Source of the DNA: Nibricoccus aquaticus | Lineage (GTDB): Bacteria; Verrucomicrobiota; Verrucomicrobiia; Opitutales; Opitutaceae | NCBI RefSeq assembly: GCF_002310495.1 | Contig: NZ_CP023344.1 | Span: forward strand, 2,621,501-2,685,500 | Length of the DNA stretch: 64,000 nt | Direction of reading: 5' to 3' | Shown here: positions 17,227-25,734 of the stretch, one piece after another | Numbering within the stretch: position 1 is the stretch's first letter | How the letters are laid out: every line of letters begins with the position of its first letter | Translations under genes and position numbers: made by a program | The notes under the pieces: generated by a model | Seen by the model: only the letters and a program-made list of their open reading frames with translations | The model's database searches: none | Told to the model about the DNA's origin: nothing

Positions 17227-17710
17227 GGTGATGTGTGTTGGAGTTGAGTTGGTTGGCTGACGTTAAAGGAAAGTGGGGAAGAGCCGGGCTTTTAGGGGCA
17301 GGCAGGCTGGGGCGTTGCGGTTCTCGGCGGTTTTGGTGAAGAGGTCGAGGCTGTCTTAGGGCGCAGGGCGGCTGGGCGGTGCGGGCCGGAGTGCGGTGGA
17401 GACGAGGGCCGGGCCGAAGTGGAGGCCGGAGCGGTGTAGCCGGAGTTTGGTGACGGACGATGTGGTGTGTGGCATTGACGGGCCCGTTGGAGGAGCGCGA
17501 AGCAGAGAGAGGTTTTAGCAGAAGGGGACCGGCGCGGAAATTATAATTCCAGAGGTAAAGTCGCAGCGGCGCGGGAGCGAAGGATCAGAAGCCAGAGACC
17601 AGAAGCCAGGGGCAGATGAGGTTGGGGCGGGATTGGAAGGAACGCGGGCGATGTCGGAAAACGCGTTGGGGCTGACGACACGGAGGGCGTCCCGCCATCG
17701 GAGAATTGAG
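17227..17710. other. Non-coding stretch upstream of pspA, with one repeat array
   Basis: I see no gene here. It contains a heptamer array at 17580-17614 (aaggatc, agaagcc, agagacc, agaagcc, aggggca) and a hairpin-like element near 17675-17690. The pspA promoter should lie here but I could not place it. Confidence 0.5.
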
Positions 17711-17744
17711 AAAATAAAAATGGCCGGGCGCGTGGGGCCCGGCC
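17711..17744 (-). terminator. Terminator of the RRM protein gene
   Basis: GGCCGGGC (17722-17729) pairs with GCCCGGCC (17737-17744). On the minus strand it is followed by ATTTTTATTTTC. It lies 49 bp past the stop of the RNA-binding protein gene. Confidence 0.8.
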
Positions 17745-17792
17745 GGGAAACCAAGACGACTGAGGGGAAGGCTCAGTGAGTGAAGAATGCGA

Positions 17793-18143
17793 TTAGCGGA
17801 AGTTGCGTTCGTTGCGGGAGCTGCTGCGTCCGCCTCCACCACCGAAGCCGCTGTTTTCACGGCTGTCGCCACCGGCGAATTCGCGGGGACGTTCTTCGCG
17901 GGGGCGGGCTTCGTTCACGGTGAGGGCGCGGCCGGCCATGTCGAAGCCGTGGAATTTTTCGATGACGCGCTGGGCGTCTTCGGGAGAGGCCATGTTGACG
18001 AAGGCGAAGCCGCGGGAGCGGCCGGTGAATTTGTCGAAGATGAGATCGACGGCGGAGACGGCGCCGGCGTCGGTGAAGAGATCCTGGAGTTCTTGCGCGG
18101 TGGTGTTGAAGGGGAGATTCCCGACGTAGAGCTTGCTTGTCAT
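17793..18143 (-). CDS. RRM-domain RNA-binding protein
   Basis: 116 residues, a single RNA recognition motif with RNP2 LYVGNLPF (residues 5-12) and RNP1 RGFAFVNM (about 42-49), then a Gly/Arg/Ser-rich tail. This matches the small bacterial and cyanobacterial Rbp proteins, which bind RNA and are often linked to cold or stress responses. The ATG at 18143 is chosen because the RRM begins immediately; an upstream in-frame start would add 15 basic residues unrelated to the family. It stands alone with its own terminator. Confidence 0.92.
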   Translation of the reverse strand: MTSKLYVGNLPFNTTAQELQDLFTDAGAVSAVDLIFDKFTGRSRGFAFVNMASPEDAQRVIEKFHGFDMAGRALTVNEARPREERPREFAGGDSRENSGFGGGGGRSSSRNERNFR

Positions 18144-18375
18144 ATACGTTTTTTCCCGCCGCCGTTTTTTCCCGCCGTTCCCGTGCATCGAGTTTCAAAT
18201 CATCACTGAACTTTCCCGCTCATCGACAATTCACCGTGCTAAGAATCAAACTGCGACGAAAGGGAACGTGGGCGCGTTGAGGGGCTGCGCAAGAGCGGAG
18301 AATGCCGGTTTCTGGCATCTAGGGCGGTGGTGTTTGACTACGCAAATTGGGCGGCGGGCGAGCGGAGTTTGCGCG

Positions 18376-18456
18376 AATGACCAATGACCAATGACCAATG
18401 ACCAATGACCAATGACCAATGACCAATGACCAATGACCAATGACCAATGACCAATG
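18376..18456. repeat. Tandem heptanucleotide repeat (aatgacc), about 11.6 copies
   Basis: 81 bp of perfect 7-bp repeats. A related 28-bp copy with substitutions lies at 24729-24756. It is in the gap between the RRM gene and the chorismatase gene. Frames through it translate to a repetitive HWSLVIG peptide that I regard as non-coding. Confidence 0.95.
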
Positions 18457-18625
18457 CGCTGGCGCGGTTAGCAGGGAAGTGGGTGGTCGGGAAGTTATCA
18501 CTTGAGGCTGAACGGAGGGGGTGTTTTGTCCGGTGCTGAAATCGATTCATTGTGGAAAAAACGCAGACTGAAACAGCCTTAGGGAAAACTGGCTCTCGTT
18601 GCCGAACGGGGAGCGGACTTTGAGC

Positions 18626-19576
18626 ATGGCGGCGATCCACGGGATGACGATGGAGCTGGGGGTGCGGTTTGGCCCGGCGGGGAGTGCGGCGCAGGTGCGC
18701 GGGCCGGAGATCGGGATCGAGCTGCCGTGCATGGCGGGGGCGGCGCGTGAAGAAATTTTTCTTGGACTAGAGCTGGTGACGGCGGTGCAGGGCGTGATAC
18801 TTTACCGGCGCGGCGGGTTGTTGGTGGGGCACGCGCGGGAAATTTTCAGCGAGACGACGGTGGAGACGGATGCGCGGCGGTTGTACGAGCGCGTACTGGC
18901 GGCGACGGGGAGGCGGCATTTGTACCGGATGTGGAACTACGTGCCGCGGATCAACGATCAGACGGGCGGGCTGGAGCATTACCGGTCGTTTTGCAAAGGG
19001 CGGTCGCTGGCGTTCGAGGCGGCGTTTGGCGCGGGATTCGAGCGGCAGCTGCCGGCGGCGTCGGCGGTGGGGAGCGATGGGCGGACGTTGGAGGTGATCT
19101 TCGCGGCGGGGGAGGCGGCTCCGCGGCATGTGGAAAATCCGGAGCAGGTGCCGGCGTATCTTTATCCGGTGGAGCATGGGCCGAGGCCGCCGAGTTTTTC
19201 ACGGGCGACGGTCGTGAGTGAGGGCGGGCAGCGATGGGTTTTCGTGTCGGGCACGGCGTCGATCAAGGGGCACACGACGGTGGGTGCGGGGTCGTTGCGC
19301 GCGCAGATCGAGGGGACGCTGGATAATCTGGGGCTGATTTCAGCGGCGAGCGGTGTGGGCGAGAATCTGGGACGCCCGGAGGGCGCAGGCGGTCGTGCGC
19401 AGTGGGCGCGGCATTTTAAGGTCTATCTGCGGCGGGCGGAGGATCTGGCGGAGGCTCGGGCGGCGCTGGAGGGTGTGCTGGTTTTCCCGGAGGCGGGGGA
19501 TCAGGTGAGCTGGCTGCGGAGCGATATTTGCCGGGCGGAGCTGGATATCGAGATCGAGGCGACGCTCCGCGCGTAG
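18626..19576 (+). CDS. Chorismatase (XanB2/Hyg5-like hydroxybenzoate synthase)
   Basis: 316 residues. The motif YRMWNYVPRIN (about 94-104) and the trailing Rid-like half with WVFVSGTASI and KVYLRR are characteristic of chorismatases (FkbO/Hyg5/XanB2). The C-terminal ELDIEIEA carries the acidic residues conserved near the end of the family. These enzymes split chorismate to pyruvate and a hydroxybenzoate or dihydrobenzoate. XanB2-type members provide the aryl starter for xanthomonadin-like pigments, which suits the adjacent polyene genes. The ATG at 18626 is chosen over a TTG nine codons upstream. It converges on the minus-strand cluster. Confidence 0.88.
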   Translation: MAAIHGMTMELGVRFGPAGSAAQVRGPEIGIELPCMAGAAREEIFLGLELVTAVQGVILYRRGGLLVGHAREIFSETTVETDARRLYERVLAATGRRHLYRMWNYVPRINDQTGGLEHYRSFCKGRSLAFEAAFGAGFERQLPAASAVGSDGRTLEVIFAAGEAAPRHVENPEQVPAYLYPVEHGPRPPSFSRATVVSEGGQRWVFVSGTASIKGHTTVGAGSLRAQIEGTLDNLGLISAASGVGENLGRPEGAGGRAQWARHFKVYLRRAEDLAEARAALEGVLVFPEAGDQVSWLRSDICRAELDIEIEATLRA

Positions 19577-19591
19577 CGTGTAGCGCGGAGA

Positions 19592-19744
19592 AATCACAAA
19601 CGCCAAAGGTCCAAACGCCAAAGGAAGGAGGCGGAGAGGTTCGCGGGTGATGGGTAGTTGAATCGCGAAGACGCTAAGATCAGAGCGAAGGGACGGGGGC
19701 GGATTTTTCACCGCGGAGACGCAGAGGGCGCGGAGGACCGGACG
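19592..19744. repeat. Cluster of three short arrays between the chorismatase and ligase genes
   Basis: 19592-19626 has heptamers (aatcaca, aacgcca, aaggtcc, aaacgcc, aaaggaa). 19661-19690 has nonamers (aatcgcgaa, gacgctaag). 19709-19744 has nonamers (caccgcgga, gacgcagag, ggcgcggag). Confidence 0.5.
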
Positions 19745-19803
19745 AGGGAGCGTGGGGAATGAAGTAGTGACGAGGCTCGGTGGACGCGGGACTATCAGAG
19801 GCG

Positions 19804-19825
19804 GCGAGCAAGCTCGCGCCCTACA
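19804..19825. repeat. REP-like palindrome at the ligase gene end
   Basis: GCGAGC-AA-GCTCGC (19804-19817) followed by GCCCTACA, overlapping the ligase stop codon (19821-19823). Confidence 0.45.
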
Positions 19826-21245
19826 GGCGGAGGGCGGCGCGGAGGGATTGGGTGTCGGGTTTGCCGCGGGGGGTGAGGGGGAAGTCTTTGAGGACGTGGA
19901 GGCGCTTGGGGATTTTCCAGGCGGTGAGGCTGCGGTGGAGGAGGGCGCGGGCGTCGGTGGGGGAGAGATCGGTGGCGAGGGCGCAGGCGAGTTCGTCGGG
20001 GCGGTCGGGGTGCGGGGCGGCGTAGGCGTCGCGGAGGCCGGGGAGTTTTTTGATCTCTTGCTCGAGGGTAGTGAGGTCGAGGCGGCGGCTGGCGATTTTG
20101 ATCATGCGGCCGGTGCGGCCGAGGAGAGTGAGTTCGCCGTGGGCGTTTAACGCGGCGAGGTCGGCGGGCATGTGGGCACCGTGGCCGGAGGGTGAGCGGC
20201 GGCGGTTTTTGTGGGTGAAGACGGCGGCGCTGGAGACGGTGAAGCGTTTGGTGCGGGTGAAGGTGAGCGTAACGCCGTCGAGCGGGGTGCCGACGGAGCG
20301 GCCTTCGAGGGTGGCGTCACCGGTGCGGTCGTAGGCGATGCCGCCGGTTTCGGATGAGCCGTAGAAGTTGTGGATGCGCTGGCCGAATTTTTCGAGGAAG
20401 GTGCGGGCAGTTTCGGGTGGAAGAACGGAGCCGGCGGAGATGATGACGCGGAGGCTGCGTAGTGATTCGGCGGGCACGTCGGTGAGCGCGAGGATGCGGA
20501 GGATGGCGGGGACGGCGGGGAAGACGGTTGGAGAAAAGCGGGCGCAGTCGGCGGCGAGGGCGTGGTGGAGCGGGGCAGAGGGCGTGAGGATGGCGGTGCC
20601 CTGGGCGAGGAGCGGGATGACGAGGTTGCCGAGGCCGTAGGAGTGGCCGAAGGGGATGAGGCCGAGGTTCAGGTCGGCGGGGCGGATGTCCATCGAGGCG
20701 CAGACGTTGCGGGCGTCGGCGAGCATTTGGGCGTGGGTGAAGGCGAGGGCGCGGGGTGTGCCGGTGGAGCCGGAGGTGAGTTTGATCAGCGCGGAAGCCG
20801 CGCCGGTACGGGGCGGCTTGAGTATTGAGTAGCGAGTAGCGGGTAGCGAGTAGTCGGAAGAGTTGGCGGAGGTACTGGTGGTGACGGGGGTGATCTGGTT
20901 GTCGGGCGTGAGGAGGAAGTGGGCGCGGACGGATTGGGCGAGGGTGAGTTGTGAGGAGTGGGATTCGCTGGGGTCGAGGGGGACGGGGACGGCGCCGAGT
21001 TGGAGGATCGCCAGGAAAGCGGCGAGCCAGTCGGGGCCGTTGGGGCGGGAGAAGGCGATGAGACGGTTGTTGAAATCGAGCGAGGGATGCGCCGTGCGGA
21101 AGATTTGCGCTAGGGTGGAGGCGCGGGCGTCGAGCGAGCGACGGGTGTGAATTTCGCCCGTGGCGGCTTCGATCAGGGCGCGGGCGTCGGGGGCGGCGGA
21201 CACGAGAGCCGCCCAAGTGGTGAGCAACGTGTCGTGCTCGTTCAT
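19821..21245 (-). CDS. AMP-forming acyl/aryl ligase of the polyene cluster
   Basis: 474 residues of the ANL adenylating family. Visible motifs are A3 LTSGSTGTPRALAF, A5 YGSSETGGIAYD, and the C-terminal catalytic lysine in PLTPRGKPD. The usual TGD motif is replaced by PADLA, keeping the Asp. It would activate the aryl starter (hydroxybenzoate) or a fatty acid and load an ACP. It starts at an ATG overlapping the MMPL stop (ATGA), so it is translationally coupled. Residues about 130-141 (YSLPATRYS) are encoded by a 28-bp heptamer array inserted in frame between domains. Confidence 0.85.
   Translation of the reverse strand: MNEHDTLLTTWAALVSAAPDARALIEAATGEIHTRRSLDARASTLAQIFRTAHPSLDFNNRLIAFSRPNGPDWLAAFLAILQLGAVPVPLDPSESHSSQLTLAQSVRAHFLLTPDNQITPVTTSTSANSSDYSLPATRYSILKPPRTGAASALIKLTSGSTGTPRALAFTHAQMLADARNVCASMDIRPADLNLGLIPFGHSYGLGNLVIPLLAQGTAILTPSAPLHHALAADCARFSPTVFPAVPAILRILALTDVPAESLRSLRVIISAGSVLPPETARTFLEKFGQRIHNFYGSSETGGIAYDRTGDATLEGRSVGTPLDGVTLTFTRTKRFTVSSAAVFTHKNRRRSPSGHGAHMPADLAALNAHGELTLLGRTGRMIKIASRRLDLTTLEQEIKKLPGLRDAYAAPHPDRPDELACALATDLSPTDARALLHRSLTAWKIPKRLHVLKDFPLTPRGKPDTQSLRAALRL
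20827..20854. repeat. 28-bp heptamer array inside the ligase gene
   Basis: gagtagc, gagtagc, gggtagc, gagtagt. The same 28 bp occur inside the ketosynthase gene at 28221-28248. Confidence 0.85.
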
Positions 21246-23773
21246 GGGCGCTTCGACGGTCGGCCGAGTGGTTCGAGTTCCACCATGAGGAGGGCGGTGA
21301 TGACGATGAGGCCGACGGTGGTGCCGAGGGCGGCGACGACGGGGATTTTGCTGAGGGCGAGCGCGCCGAAGACGACGGCGGTGCAGAGCGCGGAGAGGCG
21401 GATGGAGGGCGGCGGAGGTTCGTGGCGCTGGATGTTTTCGGCGGAGAAGATCGCGTAGTTGTGGCTCAGGCACACGCCGAGGAAGGCGGCGAGGAGGTGG
21501 AAGATGTTGAGCGTTTGTCCGCAGAGGCCGAGGAGGCCGAGGGCGAAGAGGCAGGAGCCGGCCGGGATCACGAAGATGCGGATGCCGCGCTTGAAGCCGT
21601 AGATGACGAAGACGCTGGCGCCGAGGAGGGCGAGGCCGATGGCGCTGAGTTTGGCGGCGTCGGCGCGGTAGCGGGCGAAGAGCGTGTTGAGCGATTCGAG
21701 CTGGGCGACGCTGAAGGTGTTTAGTTCGGCGGGCGGTATCGCGCCGGGTGGGTGATCGGCGAGAGTGAGGAACCAGCTGGGGCCACCGGCGGGATCGAGG
21801 TGGAAGAGGAGGCTGAGGGGGCCGGTGAGTTCGCGGCGGAGGTCGGTGAAGAGGGAGGAGTAGGAAGCGGAGGAGTTTAGGGTTGAGGGTTGAGAGTTGA
21901 GAGAAGGATTGGCGGCGGTGTTGAGCGTCGGAGAGGCGGTGAGCGCGGACCAAGAGTCGAAGAAGGGGGCGAAGGAGTCGGGGGTGTAGCCGTGTTTTTC
22001 GAGGGCGGTGCGGAGGTCGGCGGGGAAGTTTTTGAGGGCGGCGAGATGGGCGGCGCGGGCGTTCCAGTCGGTTTCGGTGGGGAGGAGGAAACCGGCGGAG
22101 GCGGCGGGGTTTTCCGGGAATTGGGCGTCGTGCCAGGTGGTGAAGCGGGCGAGGTTGACGCGGGCGGCGGCGGGGGTGTCACCGCGGGTCAGATACGCGG
22201 TGCGTTCGGTGGCGTCGCCGAAGAGGGCGCGGACTTCGCCGTCGTTGGCGCGGAGGGCGGGGGCGGGGATTTCGAGTTCGCGGATGTCGTCGCGCCAGCT
22301 GAGGAACCAGGGGCCGGCGAGTGCGACGAGTGCGGCGAGGATGAAGAGCGGGGTGATGAAGCGGCGCGAGCGGACGGCGGGGGGGATGACGAGCGGGCGG
22401 GTTTCCAGGAAGGCATTTTCCAGTTGGGCGAAATAGAGGATCGCGATCAGCAGGGCGGAGATGAGGCCGGCGCTAACGAAGACGCCGAGTTGCTGGACGA
22501 GCGGGAGGTCGGACCAGAAGAGTAGGGAGAAACCAATGACGGTGGTGAGGCAGCTGGTGAGGAGCGGCTTGAGGAGGCGGCTCAAGCGGGAACGGTAGGG
22601 TTCGCCGGGGCGCAGCGAGGGCTGCATGTAGAGGTAGAAGCCGTAGTCGATCGCGACGCCGGCGAGGATGGAGCCGATGACGAAGACGAGGACGTGGACG
22701 CGGTCGAAGACCATCGTGGTGACGACAAGGGCGCCGAGGGTGGAGAGGATGACGACGGGGACGAGGTGGAGGATTTTCCAGAGGCGGCGGACGAAGAGGC
22801 AGACGATGATAAGGACACCGAGGAGCGAGAGCAGGTGGCGGGAGAAGATCTCGGACTTGATGCTGGCTTTGCTCGCGGCGGCGAAGCGGTTGATGCCGGT
22901 CCAGCGGAGTTCGGCGCCGGGGGAGATTTTTTTCGCCTCGGCGAGGGCGGTGTCGATCGCGGCGAAGACGGGGTCCTGGCCGGCTTCGCTGAAGGGAGAG
23001 TCTTTGACGACGGCCCAGATGAGGGCGGGGCCGGTGGGAGAGGCGGTGGGTTGGGAGGAGGCGAGGCCTTCGACTTTGCCGATGAGCGAGGGAACGAGGA
23101 GGAGCGGGTCTTGGGGAATGAGTTCCTGGAAGGCGATGCTCTCGGGGCGGGCGAGGAAGGTGTCGAGGGCGAGGGCGGTTTGTTCGGCGAGCCACTCGGA
23201 GAAGGCGGGGGATTCGGAGGAGTTGAGAGCTGAGGGTTGAGAGTTGAGGGACGGAGAGGAAGAGGTGGCGAGGTAGGCGCGGTGTTGTTCGGCGAGCCAG
23301 GTGGGGAGGAGGAGGTCCTGGCGGCGGGTGAAGATGAAGACGCCAAGTGCGTCACGGGCGGAGGTGTCGCCGAGTACGACGGCGTCGGATACGGCGGGGG
23401 AATTTTTTAGCGAAGCGGCAAAAGCGGCGACGGCGGCGGGTGACGGCGCGGGGTAAGACGAGAAGGGAAAAGGGGCGGAGGACGGGTTGAGAGTTGAGGG
23501 TTGAGAGTTGAGAGAAGCAGAAGTGGCGACAGCGGCGGGATCGGTGGCGGTGTTGGGACCGGCGAGCGCGAGGAGGAGGACGCGGGATTGTTGCTGGTCG
23601 GTGAGGTCGCGGACGAGGGCGAGTTCGGGCGCGCGTTCGTCGGACGGGATGAGGTCGATGACGTTGGTCGAGATCTTCGCGGAGTAGTCGAGGCGGGCGA
23701 GCCAGAGGGCGCAGAGCGCCGTGAAGAGCAACAGGGCGAGGCGGGCGAAGAGTTTCTGGCGAGGCGGTTCCAT
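21242..23773 (-). CDS. MMPL/RND-type exporter of the polyene cluster
   Basis: 843 residues. There is one N-terminal helix, a large periplasmic domain, a helix bundle (LLGVLIIVCLFVRRLW, VFVIGSILAGVAIDYGFYLYM, TTVIGFSLLFWSDLP), then a second periplasmic domain and bundle ending in LIVITALLMVELEPLG. The GxxxDYG motif and two-halves layout identify the MMPL family. Related exporters in xanthomonadin and aryl-polyene clusters are thought to move the lipid to the outer membrane. It follows the LolA-like gene and overlaps the ligase start by 4 bp. Three heptamer arrays encode SLNSQPSTLN-like stretches at about 87-96, 175-184 and 624-633, all in the periplasmic domains. Confidence 0.88.
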   Translation of the reverse strand: MEPPRQKLFARLALLLFTALCALWLARLDYSAKISTNVIDLIPSDERAPELALVRDLTDQQQSRVLLLALAGPNTATDPAAVATSASLNSQPSTLNPSSAPFPFSSYPAPSPAAVAAFAASLKNSPAVSDAVVLGDTSARDALGVFIFTRRQDLLLPTWLAEQHRAYLATSSSPSLNSQPSALNSSESPAFSEWLAEQTALALDTFLARPESIAFQELIPQDPLLLVPSLIGKVEGLASSQPTASPTGPALIWAVVKDSPFSEAGQDPVFAAIDTALAEAKKISPGAELRWTGINRFAAASKASIKSEIFSRHLLSLLGVLIIVCLFVRRLWKILHLVPVVILSTLGALVVTTMVFDRVHVLVFVIGSILAGVAIDYGFYLYMQPSLRPGEPYRSRLSRLLKPLLTSCLTTVIGFSLLFWSDLPLVQQLGVFVSAGLISALLIAILYFAQLENAFLETRPLVIPPAVRSRRFITPLFILAALVALAGPWFLSWRDDIRELEIPAPALRANDGEVRALFGDATERTAYLTRGDTPAAARVNLARFTTWHDAQFPENPAASAGFLLPTETDWNARAAHLAALKNFPADLRTALEKHGYTPDSFAPFFDSWSALTASPTLNTAANPSLNSQPSTLNSSASYSSLFTDLRRELTGPLSLLFHLDPAGGPSWFLTLADHPPGAIPPAELNTFSVAQLESLNTLFARYRADAAKLSAIGLALLGASVFVIYGFKRGIRIFVIPAGSCLFALGLLGLCGQTLNIFHLLAAFLGVCLSHNYAIFSAENIQRHEPPPPSIRLSALCTAVVFGALALSKIPVVAALGTTVGLIVITALLMVELEPLGRPSKRP
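21875..21902. repeat. 28-bp heptamer array (gttgaga) inside the exporter gene, copy 3
   Basis: gtttagg, gttgagg, gttgaga, gttgaga. It encodes SLNSQPSTLN near residues 624-633. Confidence 0.8.
23222..23249. repeat. 28-bp heptamer array (gttgaga) inside the exporter gene, copy 2
   Basis: gttgaga, gctgagg, gttgaga, gttgagg. It encodes LNSQPSALN. Confidence 0.8.
23486..23513. repeat. 28-bp heptamer array (gttgaga) inside the exporter gene, copy 1
   Basis: gttgaga, gttgagg, gttgaga, gttgaga. It encodes SLNSQPSTLN. Confidence 0.8.
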
Positions 23774-23810
23774 GCGGTTGAGTCGGCGGCGGAGGCGGAA
23801 AGTGGAAACC

Positions 23811-23940
23811 GCTAATGGACGCTAATGGGCTCTAATGATGAAGGAGAATTTTTGGGGTGTGGATTTTTGAGCCACGGATGTCACGGATGCCGGAGGGGAC
23901 AGATTTTTAACCACTGATGGGCACTGAGAGGCACTGATTT
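23811..23940. repeat. Decamer and nonamer arrays upstream of the exporter
   Basis: 23811-23840: decamers gctaatggac, gctaatgggc, tctaatgatg. 23872-23907: nonamers ccacggatg, tcacggatg, ccggagggg, acagatttt. 23911-23940: decamers ccactgatgg, gcactgagag, gcactgattt. The 250-bp gap has no gene. Confidence 0.55.
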
Positions 23941-24021
23941 CGGAAGTGGATATGTCGCCCGCTGGGGGCAGGATTACCACGAGGGGCAGAAGGTTAGCGG
24001 GGACGTCGTGTGCTCGAAAGA

Positions 24022-24684
24022 TTAGCGGAAGGATTTTTTGAGTTCTTCGGGGGTGAACTCGGCGTGGGTGCGGACGTCGCCGATGAGGATTTCGATGCCT
24101 TGGAAGGCGGACTTTCTCATCTCGATTTTTTTCACGGCGGCTCCCTGGCCGGTGATAACGAGGCGGGTGAGGACGCTGGCGAGTTCGCCGGGGCGTGGGT
24201 CGAAGACGAGTTGCCAGTCGTCGCCGGTGCGGAGGCCGTAGAGGTCGAAGTTTTTGGCGAGTTCGGTGAGGTCGAAGCGCATGACGTGGAGGAGCGCGGT
24301 CGTGGCGGCCTGGGCACGGGGCTCGTTAGGGAGTTCGCGCTGGCGGCCGCGGGCGTCGCGGAGGAGGACGCCCTGGGCGTCGACGATCATGAGCTGGTTC
24401 TCGGGTTTGGTGTAGGCGAGGCTGAGGCCGCGTTCGGGGGAGAGGCGCATGTCGCCCGTGAAGACGACGGGGATTTTTTTGAAAGGGAGGTAGCGGTTTT
24501 CGGTGAAGGGGGCGGTGACGTTGCCGTTGGCGGCGAGGGCGGTCGCGAGCTCACGCCAGGGGGCGTCGTTTTGGCCGACGGTGATTTTGTTGGCCGGGGC
24601 CATGAGCTCGGCGACGTCGGCGGCGGGCAGAAGAGTGAAGAGCGAAAGGTGAAGGGTGAAAAGGGAGAGGAAGCGGAGGAGCAT
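24022..24684 (-). CDS. LolA-like lipoprotein carrier of the polyene cluster
   Basis: 220 residues. A signal peptide is followed by an all-beta region with APFTENRYLPFKKIPVVFTG, MRLSPERGLSLAYTKPE and MIVDAQGVLLRD. This is the pattern of LolA-type outer-membrane lipoprotein carriers that accompany aryl-polyene exporters. The ATG at 24684 is chosen because the signal peptide begins there; an upstream in-frame ATG would only translate repeat arrays. The hydrophobic core of the signal peptide (SLFTLHLSLFTL) is itself encoded by a heptamer array (24631-24665). It lies upstream of the MMPL gene. Confidence 0.82.
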   Translation of the reverse strand: MLLRFLSLFTLHLSLFTLLPAADVAELMAPANKITVGQNDAPWRELATALAANGNVTAPFTENRYLPFKKIPVVFTGDMRLSPERGLSLAYTKPENQLMIVDAQGVLLRDARGRQRELPNEPRAQAATTALLHVMRFDLTELAKNFDLYGLRTGDDWQLVFDPRPGELASVLTRLVITGQGAAVKKIEMRKSAFQGIEILIGDVRTHAEFTPEELKKSFR

Positions 24685-24760
24685 GGGAAATCCGAAGGTT
24701 GAAGGTCGAATGACGAAGGAGGGAAGAGAATGACCAGTGACCATTGACCAATGACCAGTG
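24631..24760. repeat. Three heptamer arrays at the LolA-like gene start
   Basis: 24631-24665: aagagtg, aagagcg, aaaggtg, aagggtg, aaaaggg (inside the gene). 24694-24721: gaaggtt, gaaggtc, gaatgac, gaaggag. 24729-24756: aatgacc, agtgacc, attgacc, aatgacc. Confidence 0.85.
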
Positions 24761-24840
24761 GGGAAGTCGCGGAGTTTTTTTGGCGTTAGGTTGAGGAGAG
24801 CGGGCGATGGTGAACAGCGCGCTCAGCGTGCGCGGTCTAC

Positions 24841-25611
24841 CTAAGAGCGGCGGCGGCGTTGGTGGCGGAGGGCGGCGGGCCAGCGCCAGAGGATGAGCTG
24901 GGTGAGGAGGCGGGCGTGGAGCCAGATCATGCGAAGATTGTCGCGCAGATAGTGGAAATGGGAAATACCGCCGTCGGATTTGGCGAGGTAGCGGCAGGTG
25001 GCGGGGATGTTGAGCGTGGGGGTGCCGTTCCAGATCATGCGGACGGCGACCTCGGGATCGAAATCGTAGCGGCGGGCGAAGCGAGTGGAGGTGAGTGCGC
25101 GATGCAGCGGGGCGAGCGGGTAGACGCGGAAGCCGAAGAGGGGGTCGTCGATGCCGGGGCCGAGGATTTCGAGGTTGGCGAAGAAGATGGAGAGTTTACG
25201 GCCTTGGAGGCGGATGTTGGGCGCTTCGGGGCCGAAGATGGGTTTGCCGATGACGAGGGCGGCGGGCGTGGCGGCGGAAGCGGCCATGAAATCGGCGATG
25301 CGGTTGGCGGGGTGCTGGCCATCGGCGTCCATGACGAGTGCGTGAGTGAAGCCGGCGGCGAGGGCGGCTTCGGTGCCGGTGAGGACGGTGGCGCCTTTGC
25401 CACCGTTGGCGGGGCGGAGGATGACGCGGAGGTGCGGGGTGTGTCGGGAGAGTTCAACTACGGGCTCGTGGGAGGCGTCGGTCGAGGCGTCCACCACGAC
25501 CCAGACGGGCTGCCAGTGGGCGAGCGCGTCCTGCACCGTCGAGAGGAGGCGCGGGCCGGTGTTGTAGCTCGGGATGAGCAGGAGGTGGGTGGTTGAGGGC
25601 GCGGGCGGCAC
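24841..25611 (-). CDS. Family 2 glycosyltransferase of the polyene cluster
   Basis: 256 residues. The GT2 GT-A fold is shown by the N-terminal HLLLIPSYNTG, the nucleotide-binding VVVDASTDAS and the DxD-containing VMDADGQHP (about 93-101). The C-terminal half has DPLFGFRVYPL and RRYDFDPEVAVRMIW, typical of the dolichyl-phosphate-sugar/LPS branch. Related genes occur in aryl-polyene and flexirubin-type clusters, presumably for attaching a sugar or head group. The start is a GTG (25609-25611). It follows the PlsC-like acyltransferase gene by about 120 bp. Confidence 0.85.
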   Translation of the reverse strand: MPPAPSTTHLLLIPSYNTGPRLLSTVQDALAHWQPVWVVVDASTDASHEPVVELSRHTPHLRVILRPANGGKGATVLTGTEAALAAGFTHALVMDADGQHPANRIADFMAASAATPAALVIGKPIFGPEAPNIRLQGRKLSIFFANLEILGPGIDDPLFGFRVYPLAPLHRALTSTRFARRYDFDPEVAVRMIWNGTPTLNIPATCRYLAKSDGGISHFHYLRDNLRMIWLHARLLTQLILWRWPAALRHQRRRRS

Positions 25612-25653
25612 GAGTTGGCAAACGAGGGATGAAAGCGGGACCGGGATTAGGTT

Positions 25654-25690
25654 AATCGCAAAGATGCGAAGATGCTAAGGTCGGAGCGAA
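25654..25690. repeat. 36-bp nonamer array
   Basis: aatcgcaaa, gatgcgaag, atgctaagg, tcggagcga. The last 18 bp plus flank match the array at 2142-2160 exactly. Confidence 0.6.
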
Positions 25691-25734
25691 GAGTTTTTGG
25701 GTCGATCTACGGGGCAGGTTGTTGCGGAAGCTAT

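Noticed and set aside
18376-18456. CRISPR array
   Set aside because: The repeat unit is 7 bp with no spacers and no cas genes nearby.
18246-18640. Short frames with HWSLVIG peptide repeats
   Set aside because: They are translations of the heptanucleotide tandem array; seven bases give the same peptide repeat in all open frames, so openness is not evidence of coding.
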